The notes under the pieces are model-generated. The model saw only the letters and a program-made list of their open reading frames with translations. It did not search any database and was not told the DNA's origin. This document shows positions 31,635-40,625 of a stretch of DNA of 64,000 nucleotides, one piece after another; within the stretch, counting starts at the first letter, position 1; each line of letters starts with the position of its first letter. The stretch is from contig CAWCHI010000001.1 of assembly GCA_963795335.1 (NCBI GenBank), positions 1 to 64,000 of the forward strand, given 5' to 3'. Made by a program: the position numbers and the translations under genes. The DNA comes from Trebonia sp963795335 (GTDB taxonomy: Bacteria > Actinomycetota > Actinomycetes > Streptosporangiales > Streptosporangiaceae).

Positions 31635-31702
31635 CGTTCCTGTGGCCGTTATGTGGGCGGCTACGTATTTACCGCATCGAGGCTGCCTGTGAGCCTGGAG
31701 CC
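31635..31702 (+). promoter_or_regulatory. upstream element copy B, with 13-codon ORF
   Basis: This is the plus-strand counterpart of 29062-29130. Conserved blocks include CGTTCCTGTGG, TATGTGGGCG, TACGTAT and TGTGAGCCTGG. It contains ATG TGG GCG starting the 13-codon ORF MWAATYLPHRGCL with TGA at the same place as copy A. It lies 115 bp upstream of the XRE gene start and about 94 bp upstream of the small secreted-protein gene at 31796, so it sits in their shared divergent promoter region. Confidence 0.55.
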
Positions 31703-31795
31703 AGAACGTAGCGTGAGACTAATCGGCCGGCCGCATTGAGAGCGGAGAGGTTCCGCGCGCGTCTTTCTGATCACCGTCGACTCTCCGGGGAAACC

Positions 31796-32107
31796 ATGAA
31801 GCTTCGTACCGCTCGTTCCCGCACCATCACTCGCCGTCTCGCCATCGTGGCCGTGCCAGTCGCGGCAGCCGCTGCTCTCATCGGGACTTCGGCCAGCCAA
31901 GCCCAGGCGCTGGAACCTCCGAACCAGTGCTTCGCCTGGCAGCAGGCGGCCAAGTATTATCTCGATGAATACAAGGCCCTCTCCTACGAAGCGGACCAAG
32001 CCTACGCACAAGGCAACTTTCTCGAGGGGGTCACCCTCGAAGAGGCCGAATCGATTGCGCTGGAACAAGGAAACGAATATGTTTCGCTGATCAACGACCG
32101 CTGCTGA
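31796..32107 (+). CDS. small secreted helical protein with two cysteines
   Basis: The 103-residue precursor has a signal peptide (basic start MKLRTARSRTITRRL, core AIVAVPVAAAAALIG, cleavage near QAQA at 38). The mature protein of about 65 residues is acidic and helical (FAWQQAAKYYLDEYKALSYE, NFLEGVTLEEAESIALEQGN). One cysteine lies near its N-terminus (PPNQC) and one is the last residue (NDRC), so a disulphide could join the two ends. The family is not recognised. ATG 31796 follows CCGGGGAAACC. It is divergent from the XRE/NB-ARC/TPR gene. Confidence 0.7.
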   Translation: MKLRTARSRTITRRLAIVAVPVAAAAALIGTSASQAQALEPPNQCFAWQQAAKYYLDEYKALSYEADQAYAQGNFLEGVTLEEAESIALEQGNEYVSLINDRC

Positions 32108-32205
32108 GCGGTATTGGCGCCTGCCATCGAGGCGGGAACACCCTGAATTGCTGCCGGGGCTGCTCTCGCCGGTCCGACCGCCGACCTCTCCCCCGGCCGC
32201 GTGTC

Positions 32206-32522
32206 TTATTGGCCGGGCTCGGCTGGGGGCGGTCCGCCGGTGTAGTCGAGCTTGAACGCCTCGCCTGCCGGGGCATGCGCCACGGTGCCCGACCAGGTGC
32301 CGTTCGTTCCGTTGGCATCTGGGCGCGCGCGGTCCGCCCGGCTGATGCCGGGCGCCAGCTCCTGCACCTGCTGGAAGACGCGCGTGATGTAACTGAGCTC
32401 GCGGGAGAACACCTCGTCCCAGCGGGCCGCCAGTTCCGGGCGGACCGCAGGATCGGGCCGCTCCCGCAGGACGAGCGGCAGGCCGCACTCCGGGTGGCGG
32501 ACTGATGCGACGACCAGCTCGG
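32206..32522 (-). pseudogene. C-terminal coding remnant of unknown family
   Basis: Directly behind the CMD gene an open frame reads ANTELVVASVRHPECGLPLV, then RPDPAVRPELAARWDEVFSR, then ITRVFQQVQELAPGISRADR and a Gly/Pro-rich end. Codon bias is coding-like, but no start codon suits the beginning of the similarity-like part, and the length is only about 105 residues. I do not recognise the family. It may be the tail of a gene truncated by deletion after the CMD gene. Confidence 0.4.
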
Positions 32523-32524
32523 TG

Positions 32525-33098
32525 TTAGCCAGGCCATCGTGGGGCGACCCCCGGGGGCAGCGGAACGTCGAATGCGTTCAGGATGAAGGAGATCAGCGTG
32601 TAGTAGCCGCACAGCGAGACCAGCTCGACCATCCCGGAATCGCCCAGCAGCTCCTGGGCCTGCCGGTAGGTGTCGTCGTCGACCCGTCCGTCCCCGGCCA
32701 GTTGCGCCGCGACGGAGTAGACGACGCGCTCGTCTTCCCTCTCGAAGGGAGGCGGCTGGCCGTCCCCGACAGCATCGACGACGGCCGCGGGAACTCCGTA
32801 TTCGAGCGCCATGCGGGAGTGGGCCCACCACTCGTACTCCGCCTTCCAGCGGGCGCCCGTGGTGATGATGGCGACCTCGCTCAAGCGCCGCTCGATCGTC
32901 GTCTCAAAGCGGACGGTGGCACCGAGATCGGTGAGACGGCGCCCGACCCCAGGAGCGGTGATCCAGGAGTTGTAGGGTCCGGGCAAGGTGCCCTCGTCGT
33001 TGACAAGCCCGGGCCGGCGAGTTCGCAGCGATGAGGTCCCAGACCTCACGTTGGGCAGCGTCGAGGTCTTCCTCGCGCCAGTACGGCAGACGGCTCAT
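32525..33098 (-). pseudogene. carboxymuconolactone decarboxylase (CMD) family gene with one frameshift
   Basis: From ATG 33098 the frame reads MSRLPYWREEDLDAAQREVW, then shifts near 33015 to LVNDEGTLPGPYNSWITAPG. It continues with AHSRMALEYGVP and ELVSLCGYYTLISFILNAFD to the end. The typical CMD core E-x-x-x-H is present in the WWAHSRMA region; the CxxC redox pair is absent. A single base change restores one protein of about 190 residues, so a sequencing error is possible. The start overlaps the stop of the upstream SDR gene (ATGA). Confidence 0.7.
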
Positions 33099-33949
33099 GC
33101 TTCCTCCTTCGGGTCGGGCAGGCGGGGATAGGTCGAGTACGCCCCGGCCGAGGCACCCGCGTCGACGGGCAGCACCACGCCGGTCAGCCAGCGGGAATCG
33201 TCGCGCAGCAGGTAGCGGACGGCAAGGCCGACATCCCAGCCCGAGCCCTCGGTGCCGAGCATCGACCGGGCCTGGCGGGCCGCCCGCACCTCGTCGCTCA
33301 TGCCGCGGCTGGCCACCATCGGCGTGTAGACCATCCCGGGGGCGACGCAGTTCACCCGGATGCCCTGGGCCCCGAAGTGGCTGGCCATGGACTTCGTCAG
33401 TCCGACGATCGCGGCCTTCGACGTGGCGTAGAGCAAGTTCGGGTTCCCGCCGATCAACCCGGCCACGGAGGAGACGTTCACGATCGAGCCCCCGGAGCCG
33501 GCCAGCATCCGGGGCACGCAGTACTTCGCCATGAGCATCATGGACTTCACGTTCACGCGCATGCCGGCGTCCCACTCATCGGGGTCGACGCGCACCGCGT
33601 CGCCCGGCGGGCCGCTCACGCCAACGTTGTTGACCAGGCCGTAGAGCGGCCCCCAGGCGCCGACGACCTTCTCGACCGCGGTCCGGCACGAATCCGGATC
33701 CGACACGTCAGCCTGCACCACGATCGCATCGCCGCGGTCGGCCCGGATCAACTCCAGGGTCTCCTCGGCCCGCTCCGGCCGGTCGTCCAGGAGCGCCACC
33801 CGGGCGCCGTCCCGCGCGGCCAGCACGGCCGCCGCTTTCCCGTTCCCGATCCCGGGGGCGCGCGACCCCGCCCCCGTTACGATGACCACCCGGCCATTCA
33901 GCGAGGCAGGCCGGGACAGATCGCCGGCCGAACGTGAGGTGACGGTCAC
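33095..33949 (-). CDS. short-chain dehydrogenase/reductase (SDR)
   Basis: This classical SDR has 284 residues: nucleotide motif VIVTGAGSRAPGIGNGKA (TGxxxGxG with a short insert), NNVGVSGPPG, the catalytic Ser in IVNVSSVAGL, YATSK (Tyr and Lys), and PGMVYTPM. It oxidises or reduces a hydroxyl/keto group with NAD(P). GTG 33949 is preceded by AAGGAG at six bases; the longer upstream frame is low-complexity and not SDR-like. It overlaps the CMD gene and is probably co-transcribed with it. Confidence 0.85.
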   Translation of the reverse strand: MTVTSRSAGDLSRPASLNGRVVIVTGAGSRAPGIGNGKAAAVLAARDGARVALLDDRPERAEETLELIRADRGDAIVVQADVSDPDSCRTAVEKVVGAWGPLYGLVNNVGVSGPPGDAVRVDPDEWDAGMRVNVKSMMLMAKYCVPRMLAGSGGSIVNVSSVAGLIGGNPNLLYATSKAAIVGLTKSMASHFGAQGIRVNCVAPGMVYTPMVASRGMSDEVRAARQARSMLGTEGSGWDVGLAVRYLLRDDSRWLTGVVLPVDAGASAGAYSTYPRLPDPKEEA

Positions 33950-34029
33950 AGTGGCTCCTTCTCGGGTGACGGTCCCATCGGTCCCGCCCAGCATCGCTCG
34001 CTGATCCGGGTGCGTCCAGCCCGAGGTCG

Positions 34030-36156
34030 CTAGCCCGCTGAAGGTGTTACCGCCTCCGCCTGCTCGCCCAGCTCCTCCTGGTCCGGGGCCGAATGCCGGA
34101 ACAGCGCGCTCGGCCACCAGACCCAGCGCCCGAGGTCGAGGTTGAGCGCGGTCACCAGCACGGACCGGACGATGATGGTGTCGAGCAGCACGCCGAAGGC
34201 GACGGCGAAGCCGATCTCGGCCAGGAACGTCACCGGAAGCGTGCTCAGTGCGGCGAACGTCCCCGCCAGGACCGCGCCTGCCGAGGTGATGACCCCGCCG
34301 GTGGCGGACAGCCCGGTCAGCGCGCCCCGCCGCGGGCCGCGGTGCAGGGCTTCTTCCCGCACCCGGGTCATCAGGAAGATGTTGTAGTCGATGCCCAGGG
34401 CGACCAGGAAGACAAAGACGAACAGCGGGAACGAGTTGTCCGCGTTCCCGTAATGGAACACGTGGTTGAAGAACAGCGAGCTGACGCCCAGCGCGGCCCC
34501 GAACGACAGCACCACCGTGAGGATCAGCATGACCGGGGCGATGATCGCCCGCAGCAGCAGCGCCAGGATCACGAAGACCAGGATCAAGATCAGCGGGATG
34601 ATCAGGTTCCGGTCATGGTCGGCGGCGTTGGCGATGTCCAGGGTCACCGCGGTATTACCGCCGACCAGGGCGGCCGCCCCCGGGACGGCGTGGACCGCGG
34701 TCCGGACCCGGTCGACGGTGTTGTAGGCGGCGGTGCTGTCCGGGGCCGAGGTCAGCGTGCCCTGGAAGTAGGCGTGGCCTCCTTCGACCACCGGGCCGGT
34801 CACGCCGGTGATCCCGGGGACGCCCGTGAACGCCGCCCGCACCGGGGCCGCCTGCGCCGGGTTCGCCACCACGACCACCGGCTGCCCGGCGCCGGCCGGG
34901 AAGTGCGCGGTGAGGACCGCCTGGCCGGATACGGACTCCGGGTGCTGGCCGACGAACGACTCCGCGGCGGTCAGGCCGCTGGCCCGCAGGCCGGTCAGGC
35001 CGAGCGCCATCACGCCGAGCAGGAGCGCGGTGACGATCCAGACCAGCCGGGGCCGGACCGCGATGCGGCGGCCCACCCGGGCCCAGAACCCCTGGGTGGT
35101 CGGCTCGGCGCTGCCGTAAGCCGGCTTGACCGGCCAGAAGATCCGCCGGCCGAAGATCAGCAGCAGGGCGGGCAGCAGCGTCATCATCGACACCAGCGCC
35201 ACCGCCACGCCGATGGCCAGCACCGGGCCCAGGCTCTTGGTCGAGTTCAGCTCGGCCGCGGACAGCGTCAGCAGGCCCAGGATCACCGTGCCCGCGCTGG
35301 CGATGATGGCCGGCCCGGCCCGCCGGATGGCCAGCGCCATCGCCTCGTGGCGGTCCTCGTGCCGGCGCAGCTCCTCCCGGTAGCGGGCGGTCAGCAGCAG
35401 CGCGTAGTCGGTCCCGGCCCCGAACACCAGCACGTACAAGATGCCCGCGCTCTGCGCGTTGACGGTCAGCCCGGCGTGCGCGGCCAGCAGGTAGACCACG
35501 GCCTCCGCGCTGACCAGCGCGATGCCAGCGGAGATGACCGGGAACAGCCACAGCGTCGGGCTGCGGTAGGTGATCAGCAGCAGCACGATCACCACCGCCA
35601 GGGTGGCGATGAGCAGGGTCCCGTCGATGCCCTTGAACGAGTTGGCCGAGTCAGCCGCGCTGCCCAGCGGGCCGGCGATGTACACCGTCAGCCCGGCCGG
35701 CCCGGCCCGGGCGATGTCCCGCAGGCTGGTCGCGGCGGCCGACGCCTGGTTCCAGCCCGCCGCACCGAGGTTGACGGGGACCAGGGTCTCCACGGCTTGC
35801 CCGTCTTTGGACACGATCGGCCCCACCACTTGCGCGGCGACCACCCCGGGCACCTGGGTGAAGCGCGTGCGGTCGGCCGCCACCTTGGCCCGGTCGGCGC
35901 TGGTCAGGCCGGACGGCCGGTCGTAGACGACGACGGCGGTGAAAACGTTGGGGGACTGGATCTGGGACTGGAGGTTCACCACCTGGGTGGACTCAGCCTT
36001 GGCCGGAAGCCAGGACGACGCGTCGTTCTTCTCGGCGCCCATCAGCTTGCCGGACAGCGGGCCGGCCAGCGCGACGATGATCAGCCAGAAGACTACGACG
36101 GCCCACTTGGCCCGGCGTCCGCTCGCCACGGTCAGGATGGCACGAGCTCGGCTCAC
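34030..36156 (-). CDS. MMPL/RND-family membrane transporter
   Basis: The 708-residue protein has two repeats of a large external loop plus a helix bundle. TM1 is near 15-38, loop 1 spans about 45-185, five helices follow from about 190-330, TM7 is near 365, loop 2 about 395-530, and the last helices about 535-690. It carries the MMPL signatures GAGTDYALLLTARYREELRR and ALGIDYNIFLMTRVREEALH, with the proton-relay Asp/Tyr pairs. It likely exports lipids or hydrophobic compounds using the proton gradient. It stands alone; no regulator is beside it. Confidence 0.9.
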   Translation of the reverse strand: MSRARAILTVASGRRAKWAVVVFWLIIVALAGPLSGKLMGAEKNDASSWLPAKAESTQVVNLQSQIQSPNVFTAVVVYDRPSGLTSADRAKVAADRTRFTQVPGVVAAQVVGPIVSKDGQAVETLVPVNLGAAGWNQASAAATSLRDIARAGPAGLTVYIAGPLGSAADSANSFKGIDGTLLIATLAVVIVLLLITYRSPTLWLFPVISAGIALVSAEAVVYLLAAHAGLTVNAQSAGILYVLVFGAGTDYALLLTARYREELRRHEDRHEAMALAIRRAGPAIIASAGTVILGLLTLSAAELNSTKSLGPVLAIGVAVALVSMMTLLPALLLIFGRRIFWPVKPAYGSAEPTTQGFWARVGRRIAVRPRLVWIVTALLLGVMALGLTGLRASGLTAAESFVGQHPESVSGQAVLTAHFPAGAGQPVVVVANPAQAAPVRAAFTGVPGITGVTGPVVEGGHAYFQGTLTSAPDSTAAYNTVDRVRTAVHAVPGAAALVGGNTAVTLDIANAADHDRNLIIPLILILVFVILALLLRAIIAPVMLILTVVLSFGAALGVSSLFFNHVFHYGNADNSFPLFVFVFLVALGIDYNIFLMTRVREEALHRGPRRGALTGLSATGGVITSAGAVLAGTFAALSTLPVTFLAEIGFAVAFGVLLDTIIVRSVLVTALNLDLGRWVWWPSALFRHSAPDQEELGEQAEAVTPSAG

Positions 36157-36241
36157 GGTGAACCCCCGTTAGGTCACTGGTCGGGTGCCTGACTGACAGC
36201 ACTATCCGGCATTACCGGAACCGGTGTCAAGTTATATCTCG

Positions 36242-38738
36242 TTAGTTGCGCCCCGGTAACAACGGCAAGGCGAACGAGCCAGCGCAAAGGTAACTAACCT
36301 CAAGACGAACTGGCTCGCGCGAAATCATCCGTCCGAACGAAGGCAGGGTGGACCTCGTCAGCCTGGCCGCCTCTGCCTCCTGCTGTGCCTGCTCGATTAG
36401 CTCCATGATGCGGTCCGGGGTGACCGGCTGCGCGGTGACCGAGACACCCAGGGGGGCCAGTGCGTCGCGGACGGCGTTCAGGAGCGCGGCCGGGGCGGCG
36501 ATCGCACCGCCCTCGCCGAGCCCTTTGTGCCCGCCGGGGGTAAGGCCCGGGGTGACGACGTGGCTGTATTCCAGGTCCGGGACCTCAGCCGCGGTGGGCA
36601 AGAGGTAGTCCATGAAGGTGGTGGTGGTCGGGTTGCCGTCCTCGTCGTACTTCATGTGCTCGTAGAACACCCCGCCGATCCCCTGGATCACGCCTCCGGC
36701 GATCTGTCCCTCGACGACGTTCGGGTTGATCATCTGCCCGCAGTCTTCTGCTACCACGTAACGCGCGATGTTCACCATGCCGGTGTCCCGGTCGATCTCC
36801 ACCGTGACCGCGTGGCAGGCGTTGGAGAACATCCAGTCCGGAGCCTTGTACCGCCTGGACACCTCGAGGCCGAGCTCGGCCCCGGGCGGCAGCGCCCCGG
36901 GGGTGAGCATGTAGGCGGCGGCGGCTATCTCCGCCAGCGACAGTCCCTTGCCGTCGGGATCACCCTTGACCCGGGCGACGCTGTTGGTCATCTCCAGGTC
37001 GCTGGGAGCGATCTCCAGCATCAGCCCGGCCACGTCGAGCACTCGCTCGCGCATGGCCGCGCCGGTCACGTGCGCCGCACCCCCTGCTATCCCGGCCGTC
37101 CGGCTGCCGCCGACGCCGCGGCCGTACGGCGTCGACGCGGTATCACCCTGGATGAAATGGACGTCGTCGATGTTGACGCCCATCTCGTCGGCGACGATCT
37201 GGGTCATGGTGGTCTCGATGCTCTGCCCGTGACTGCCGGTGCCCATGTACACGTTCACCAGGCCGCTGGGCTCCACCCGGATCACGGCCGCTTCGGTGCC
37301 ACCGGGGAGGGCTCCCGGCTGAGGCTCGATATAGAGCGACAGCCCGATGCCGACCAGCCGGCCTTCGGCCCGGGCGCGGGCCTGGTCCTGGCGGAACTGC
37401 TGGTACCCGATCAACTCCGCTGCCTGCTCGAGGCACTCAGCCGGGCTGATGCCGTCGTACACCATCGAGGTTGCGCTGGTGTAGGGAAGCTCGTCGCGGG
37501 AGATGACATTGCGGCGGCGGAGCTCCAGCGGGTCGAGGCCCAGCTTCTGCGCGATGACGTCCATCATCTGCTCCCGGCCGGTGGTCTCCATCATCCACGG
37601 CCCCCGGTACGCCGTGGTCCCGCAGGTGTTGGTGTAGACCGCCTGCCCCGAGTACGCCACCGAACCCGGTCCGGACCAGTGGTACGGCCCGGGGAACATG
37701 CGGGAGGCCAGCCCCGCCTTCTGGCCGTTGGTCCCGTTCGGGAAGGCGCCCACGTTCTCGATGTGGTGCGCGCGGGCGGCGAGCAGCACGCCGTTCTCGT
37801 CGGTGGCCGCGGTGATCTGCAGCGACTCCTCGCGCGCGTGCCCGCCGCTGATCAGGTTCTCGGCCCGGTCCTCGATCCACTTCACCGGCCGGGCTGCCCA
37901 GGAGCACGGCGGTCACCACGACGGCCAGTTCCTCCCGCGTGGGGGAAATCTTCTGCCCGAAGGAACCGCCGACATCGCCCATGATGACCCGGACATCGTG
38001 ATCGGGGATGCCCAGCATCCGGGCGAAGGCCATCCGCGGCGTGTGCACGCCGTGACCCGAGTTGACTACCTCGAGCCGCCTCGTCCACTCATCCCACTCG
38101 GCGACGATCCCGTGCGTCTCCATCGGCACGCAGACATAGCGGTGCTGGGTGAAGGTCTCGGTGATCACGTGCGCCGCGGTGTCGAACAGGCCGGCCAGCC
38201 CCGGGAGGTCCGCGGCCCGCAAGACGCCCGACTGGTTGTCCGGCAGCTCCGGGTGCACCCGCGGGCTGCCGTCGGCCAGTGCCCCGGCCGCATCCACCAC
38301 GGGCGCGTCCGGCTCGATGTCCACGCTCACCAGCTCGGCCGCGTCCTCGGCCAGGTACCTCGATTCGGCCACCACGATCACGATCGGCTCGCCGACGTAC
38401 CGGACGTCACCGTCAGCCAGCAGCCGCCGGGGTGTGCGGTCGGCCTGTGTCGGCCCGGGCAAATGCGCGCCCGCGTTGACCTCGGCCGCGGTCAGGACCG
38501 TGATGACGCCCGGCATCTGCCGCGCCTCGGTGACGTCCACGTCCACGATCCGGCCCCGGGCCACTACGCTGCGCACGAAGGTGGCATGGACCATCCCGGG
38601 CTTCTGGAGGTCATCGATGTAACGTCCGCGGCCGGTAATCATCCGCAGGTCCTCGGTCCGCGGCATCCGCTCCCCGACCCACCGCGCCGCGATCGGGGCA
38701 GCAGAAGGAACGATGGCCGGGTCTGTGCCGGTACTCAC
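36242..38738 (-). pseudogene. molybdenum hydroxylase large (Mo-binding) subunit with one frameshift
   Basis: The N-terminal half runs from GTG 38738 (VGERMPRTEDLRMITGRGRY, AADLPGLAGLFDTAAHVITE, GDVGGSFGQKISPTREELAV). It shifts near 37895 into the frame beginning PVKWIEDRAENLISGG, which continues to 36242. That half carries TTAYRGPWMMETTGREQMMD (active-site loop), VEPSGLVNVYMGTGSHGQSI and GHKGLGEGGAIAAPAAL (final Glu). The loop AYRG differs from the AYRCSFR loop of true CO dehydrogenase, so an aldehyde or N-heterocycle hydroxylase is more likely. One indel repairs it; an assembly error should be considered. Confidence 0.8.
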
Positions 38739-39241
38739 TGCGGATTCCCCTCGGCCGCGGTCATGGCCGCGCGCATGATTCCCTGGTAACCGGTGCAGCG
38801 GCACAGGTTACCGGACAGCCCGTCCCGCAGCTCCGCCTCGCTCGGACTGGGATTGTCGGCCAGGAACGCGGTCACCGACATGATGAAGCCGGGCGTGCAG
38901 AACCCGCACTGCAGTCCGTGGTGCTCCCGGAACGCTACCTGAACGGGCGACAGGCCACCGTCAGGGCCGGTGAGGCCCTCGATGGTAACGACCTGCGTGC
39001 CGTCGGCCTGCACGGCAAACATCAGGCAGGACCGCACCGCGGCCCCGTCGACGAAGACGGTGCAGGCGCCGCAGACCCCGTGCTCGCAGCCCACGTGCGT
39101 GCCGGTCAGCCGCAAGTCCTCGCGCAGGGCGTCGGACAGGGTCTTTCTCGGTTCAACCAGCATCCGCCGGGGGACGCCGTTGACAATCAGGCTGACGTCA
39201 ACCTCGGTGCCGGCCTGCTGGGCCGCGCTCACTTCAGGCAC
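38735..39241 (-). CDS. 2Fe-2S subunit of the molybdenum hydroxylase
   Basis: The 168-residue protein has two [2Fe-2S] motifs. The plant-type ferredoxin site GCEHGVCGACTVFVDG with a later Cys (RSCLMF) is at the N-terminus. The helical-domain site GLQCGFCTPGFIMS ... LCRCTGYQGI is at the C-terminus. It transfers electrons between the Mo and FAD subunits. The start GTG overlaps the FAD-subunit gene by eight bases and the stop overlaps the Mo-subunit GTG (GTGA), so the order is FAD, FeS, Mo as in coxMSL. Confidence 0.9.
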   Translation of the reverse strand: MPEVSAAQQAGTEVDVSLIVNGVPRRMLVEPRKTLSDALREDLRLTGTHVGCEHGVCGACTVFVDGAAVRSCLMFAVQADGTQVVTIEGLTGPDGGLSPVQVAFREHHGLQCGFCTPGFIMSVTAFLADNPSPSEAELRDGLSGNLCRCTGYQGIMRAAMTAAEGNPQ

Positions 39242-40103
39242 TTCCTGCCTCCCCGATTGCCTCCGACAGAGCCCGTCCGACCATCGCCGCGCCTACCTTC
39301 TTCCGGTACGCGCTGCCCGCGTGCACGTCCGCGGGCGGGTCAGTGCCGTTCACCGCCTGCCATCCGACCTCAGCCGGGTCGAGTCCGGCCACCTCAGCGC
39401 CGGCCAGTTCACGTTCGGCCGCTTCCGCCCGGACCGGGACACTGTCCATGCCGATCAGCGCTATCGCGGCCCGGCTGATGCAGCCCTGGCTGAGCTCGAC
39501 GCCGCAGACCGCCCCGGCCAGGGCAAAGTCTCCGTTGCGCCGGGCCGCTTCGGCGACCGCGAAGCCAGCACCGGGTGACCAGAGCGGGAAGTCGACGGAG
39601 ACGATCATCTCCTCAGCCTCCAGGGCCGTCACGAACGTGCTCATGAAGAACTCAGCCGCCGGGATCCGCCGGCTCCCGCCCGGGCCCGTCACGTCGAACT
39701 CGGCGTCCAGCGCCAAGGTCACCGCGGGCAGCTCGGCCGACGGGTCGGCGTGCGCCACCGAACCGCCGAGGGTCCCGCGGTTGCGGATCTGGAAGTGCCC
39801 GATGTGCGGCGCCGCCTTGGCCAGCAGCGGCACCGGGCCGGCGATCCGGGAGTCCTTCATCAAGCTGACATGCCTGGTGGTCGCGCCGACGGCCAGCACG
39901 CGGTCAGCCAGCTGAACCTCATCGAGGTTCGCCACCCGGTTGATGTCGATCAGCTGCTCAGGCCGGGCCAGCCGCAGCGCCATCATCGGCACCAGGCTCT
40001 GCCCGCCGGCCAGCACCTTGGCGTCGCTGCCGAACGCCCCCAGCAGGGACACAGCTTCCTCGACGCTCCCCGGGACGTGGTACGCGAAACGGGCCGCCTT
40101 CAT
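39234..40103 (-). CDS. FAD-binding subunit of the molybdenum hydroxylase
   Basis: The 289-residue protein of the CoxM/CutM type carries the FAD motifs VLAGGQSLVPMMALRLARP and IRNRGTLGGSVAHADP. The C-terminal CO dehydrogenase flavoprotein domain includes GDFALAGAVC and a final KKVGAAMVGRAL. It is the first gene of the operon and diverges from the ABM monooxygenase gene at 40291. ATG 40103 (MKAARFAYHVP) is chosen because family members begin there. Confidence 0.9.
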   Translation of the reverse strand: MKAARFAYHVPGSVEEAVSLLGAFGSDAKVLAGGQSLVPMMALRLARPEQLIDINRVANLDEVQLADRVLAVGATTRHVSLMKDSRIAGPVPLLAKAAPHIGHFQIRNRGTLGGSVAHADPSAELPAVTLALDAEFDVTGPGGSRRIPAAEFFMSTFVTALEAEEMIVSVDFPLWSPGAGFAVAEAARRNGDFALAGAVCGVELSQGCISRAAIALIGMDSVPVRAEAAERELAGAEVAGLDPAEVGWQAVNGTDPPADVHAGSAYRKKVGAAMVGRALSEAIGEAGSA

Positions 40104-40290
40104 CGATGCAGTCTTCTCCCTCAGCCACCCGGGTGCATACAATCTGCCCTTCTCACCTTAACGGCCCTACTTCGGATGAAAATAGCCCGCGGTGCGCCCG
40201 GATAGCGCCAGATGACCAGCGACACGCACGGCCCGGCGATTCACACTGATGATCAGGTCAGCCGCTTGAGCACAGCGAGGGAGCAGATCC

Positions 40291-40587
40291 ATGCCTGTCA
40301 CGGTCATTCTGGACATGCACTTCAAGCCCGAACGGATCAAGGACGTCCTCGCCAGCCTGGCGGAGAACCTGCCGGACACCCGGGCGTTCGACGGCTGCCT
40401 GTCGGTGGTGACCGTGCGCAAGCAGGACGACCCGGGCAACGTGACGCTGATCGAGCGCTGGGAGAGCCAGGAACACCAGCAGCGTTACATTGCCTGGCGC
40501 GGCACCCTGACGGGGGACCCGCGGCTGACCGAGGCGTCCACGTCACCCACCACCTTCACCTGGTACTCCGAGGAGCCGCAGGTCTGA
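40291..40587 (+). CDS. ABM-domain (antibiotic biosynthesis monooxygenase) protein
   Basis: This 98-residue ferredoxin-like protein has VTVILDMHFKPERIKDVLAS, a RAFDGCLSVVTVRK turn, and the hallmark VTLIERWESQEHQQRYIAWR. Dimeric ABM proteins oxidise quinol-type compounds without cofactor or serve as small-molecule binders. It is divergent from the molybdenum hydroxylase operon, which may share its regulation. A hairpin at 40595 ends the transcript. Confidence 0.8.
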   Translation: MPVTVILDMHFKPERIKDVLASLAENLPDTRAFDGCLSVVTVRKQDDPGNVTLIERWESQEHQQRYIAWRGTLTGDPRLTEASTSPTTFTWYSEEPQV

Positions 40588-40594
40588 GGAGCTG

Positions 40595-40625
40595 CCCGGC
40601 GGCCGCTCAGTGGCGGCCGTCCGGG
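40595..40625. terminator. bidirectional terminator between the ABM and ThDP genes
   Basis: CCCGGCGGCCGC (40595-40606) pairs with GCGGCCGTCCGGG (40613-40625) with one bulged base and a six-base loop. It overlaps the stop codon of the ThDP gene and lies eight bases past the ABM stop. Confidence 0.65.

Noticed and set aside
29062..31702. The inverted pair of related segments as terminal inverted repeats of a transposon
   Set aside because: No transposase lies between them, identity is only about 80 percent, and both have the same position and direction relative to a downstream gene, which fits duplicated promoter/leader regions better.
34093..36192. 699-codon open frame on the plus strand opposite the MMPL gene
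   Set aside because: It mirrors the MMPL gene and its product is a run of Gly/Arg/Asp/Gln typical of antisense reading of high-GC DNA, with no fold-like pattern.
36527..37984. 485-codon open frame opposite the molybdenum hydroxylase subunit
   Set aside because: Shadow of GC-rich third positions; no family motif, while the minus strand shows clear Mo-subunit motifs.
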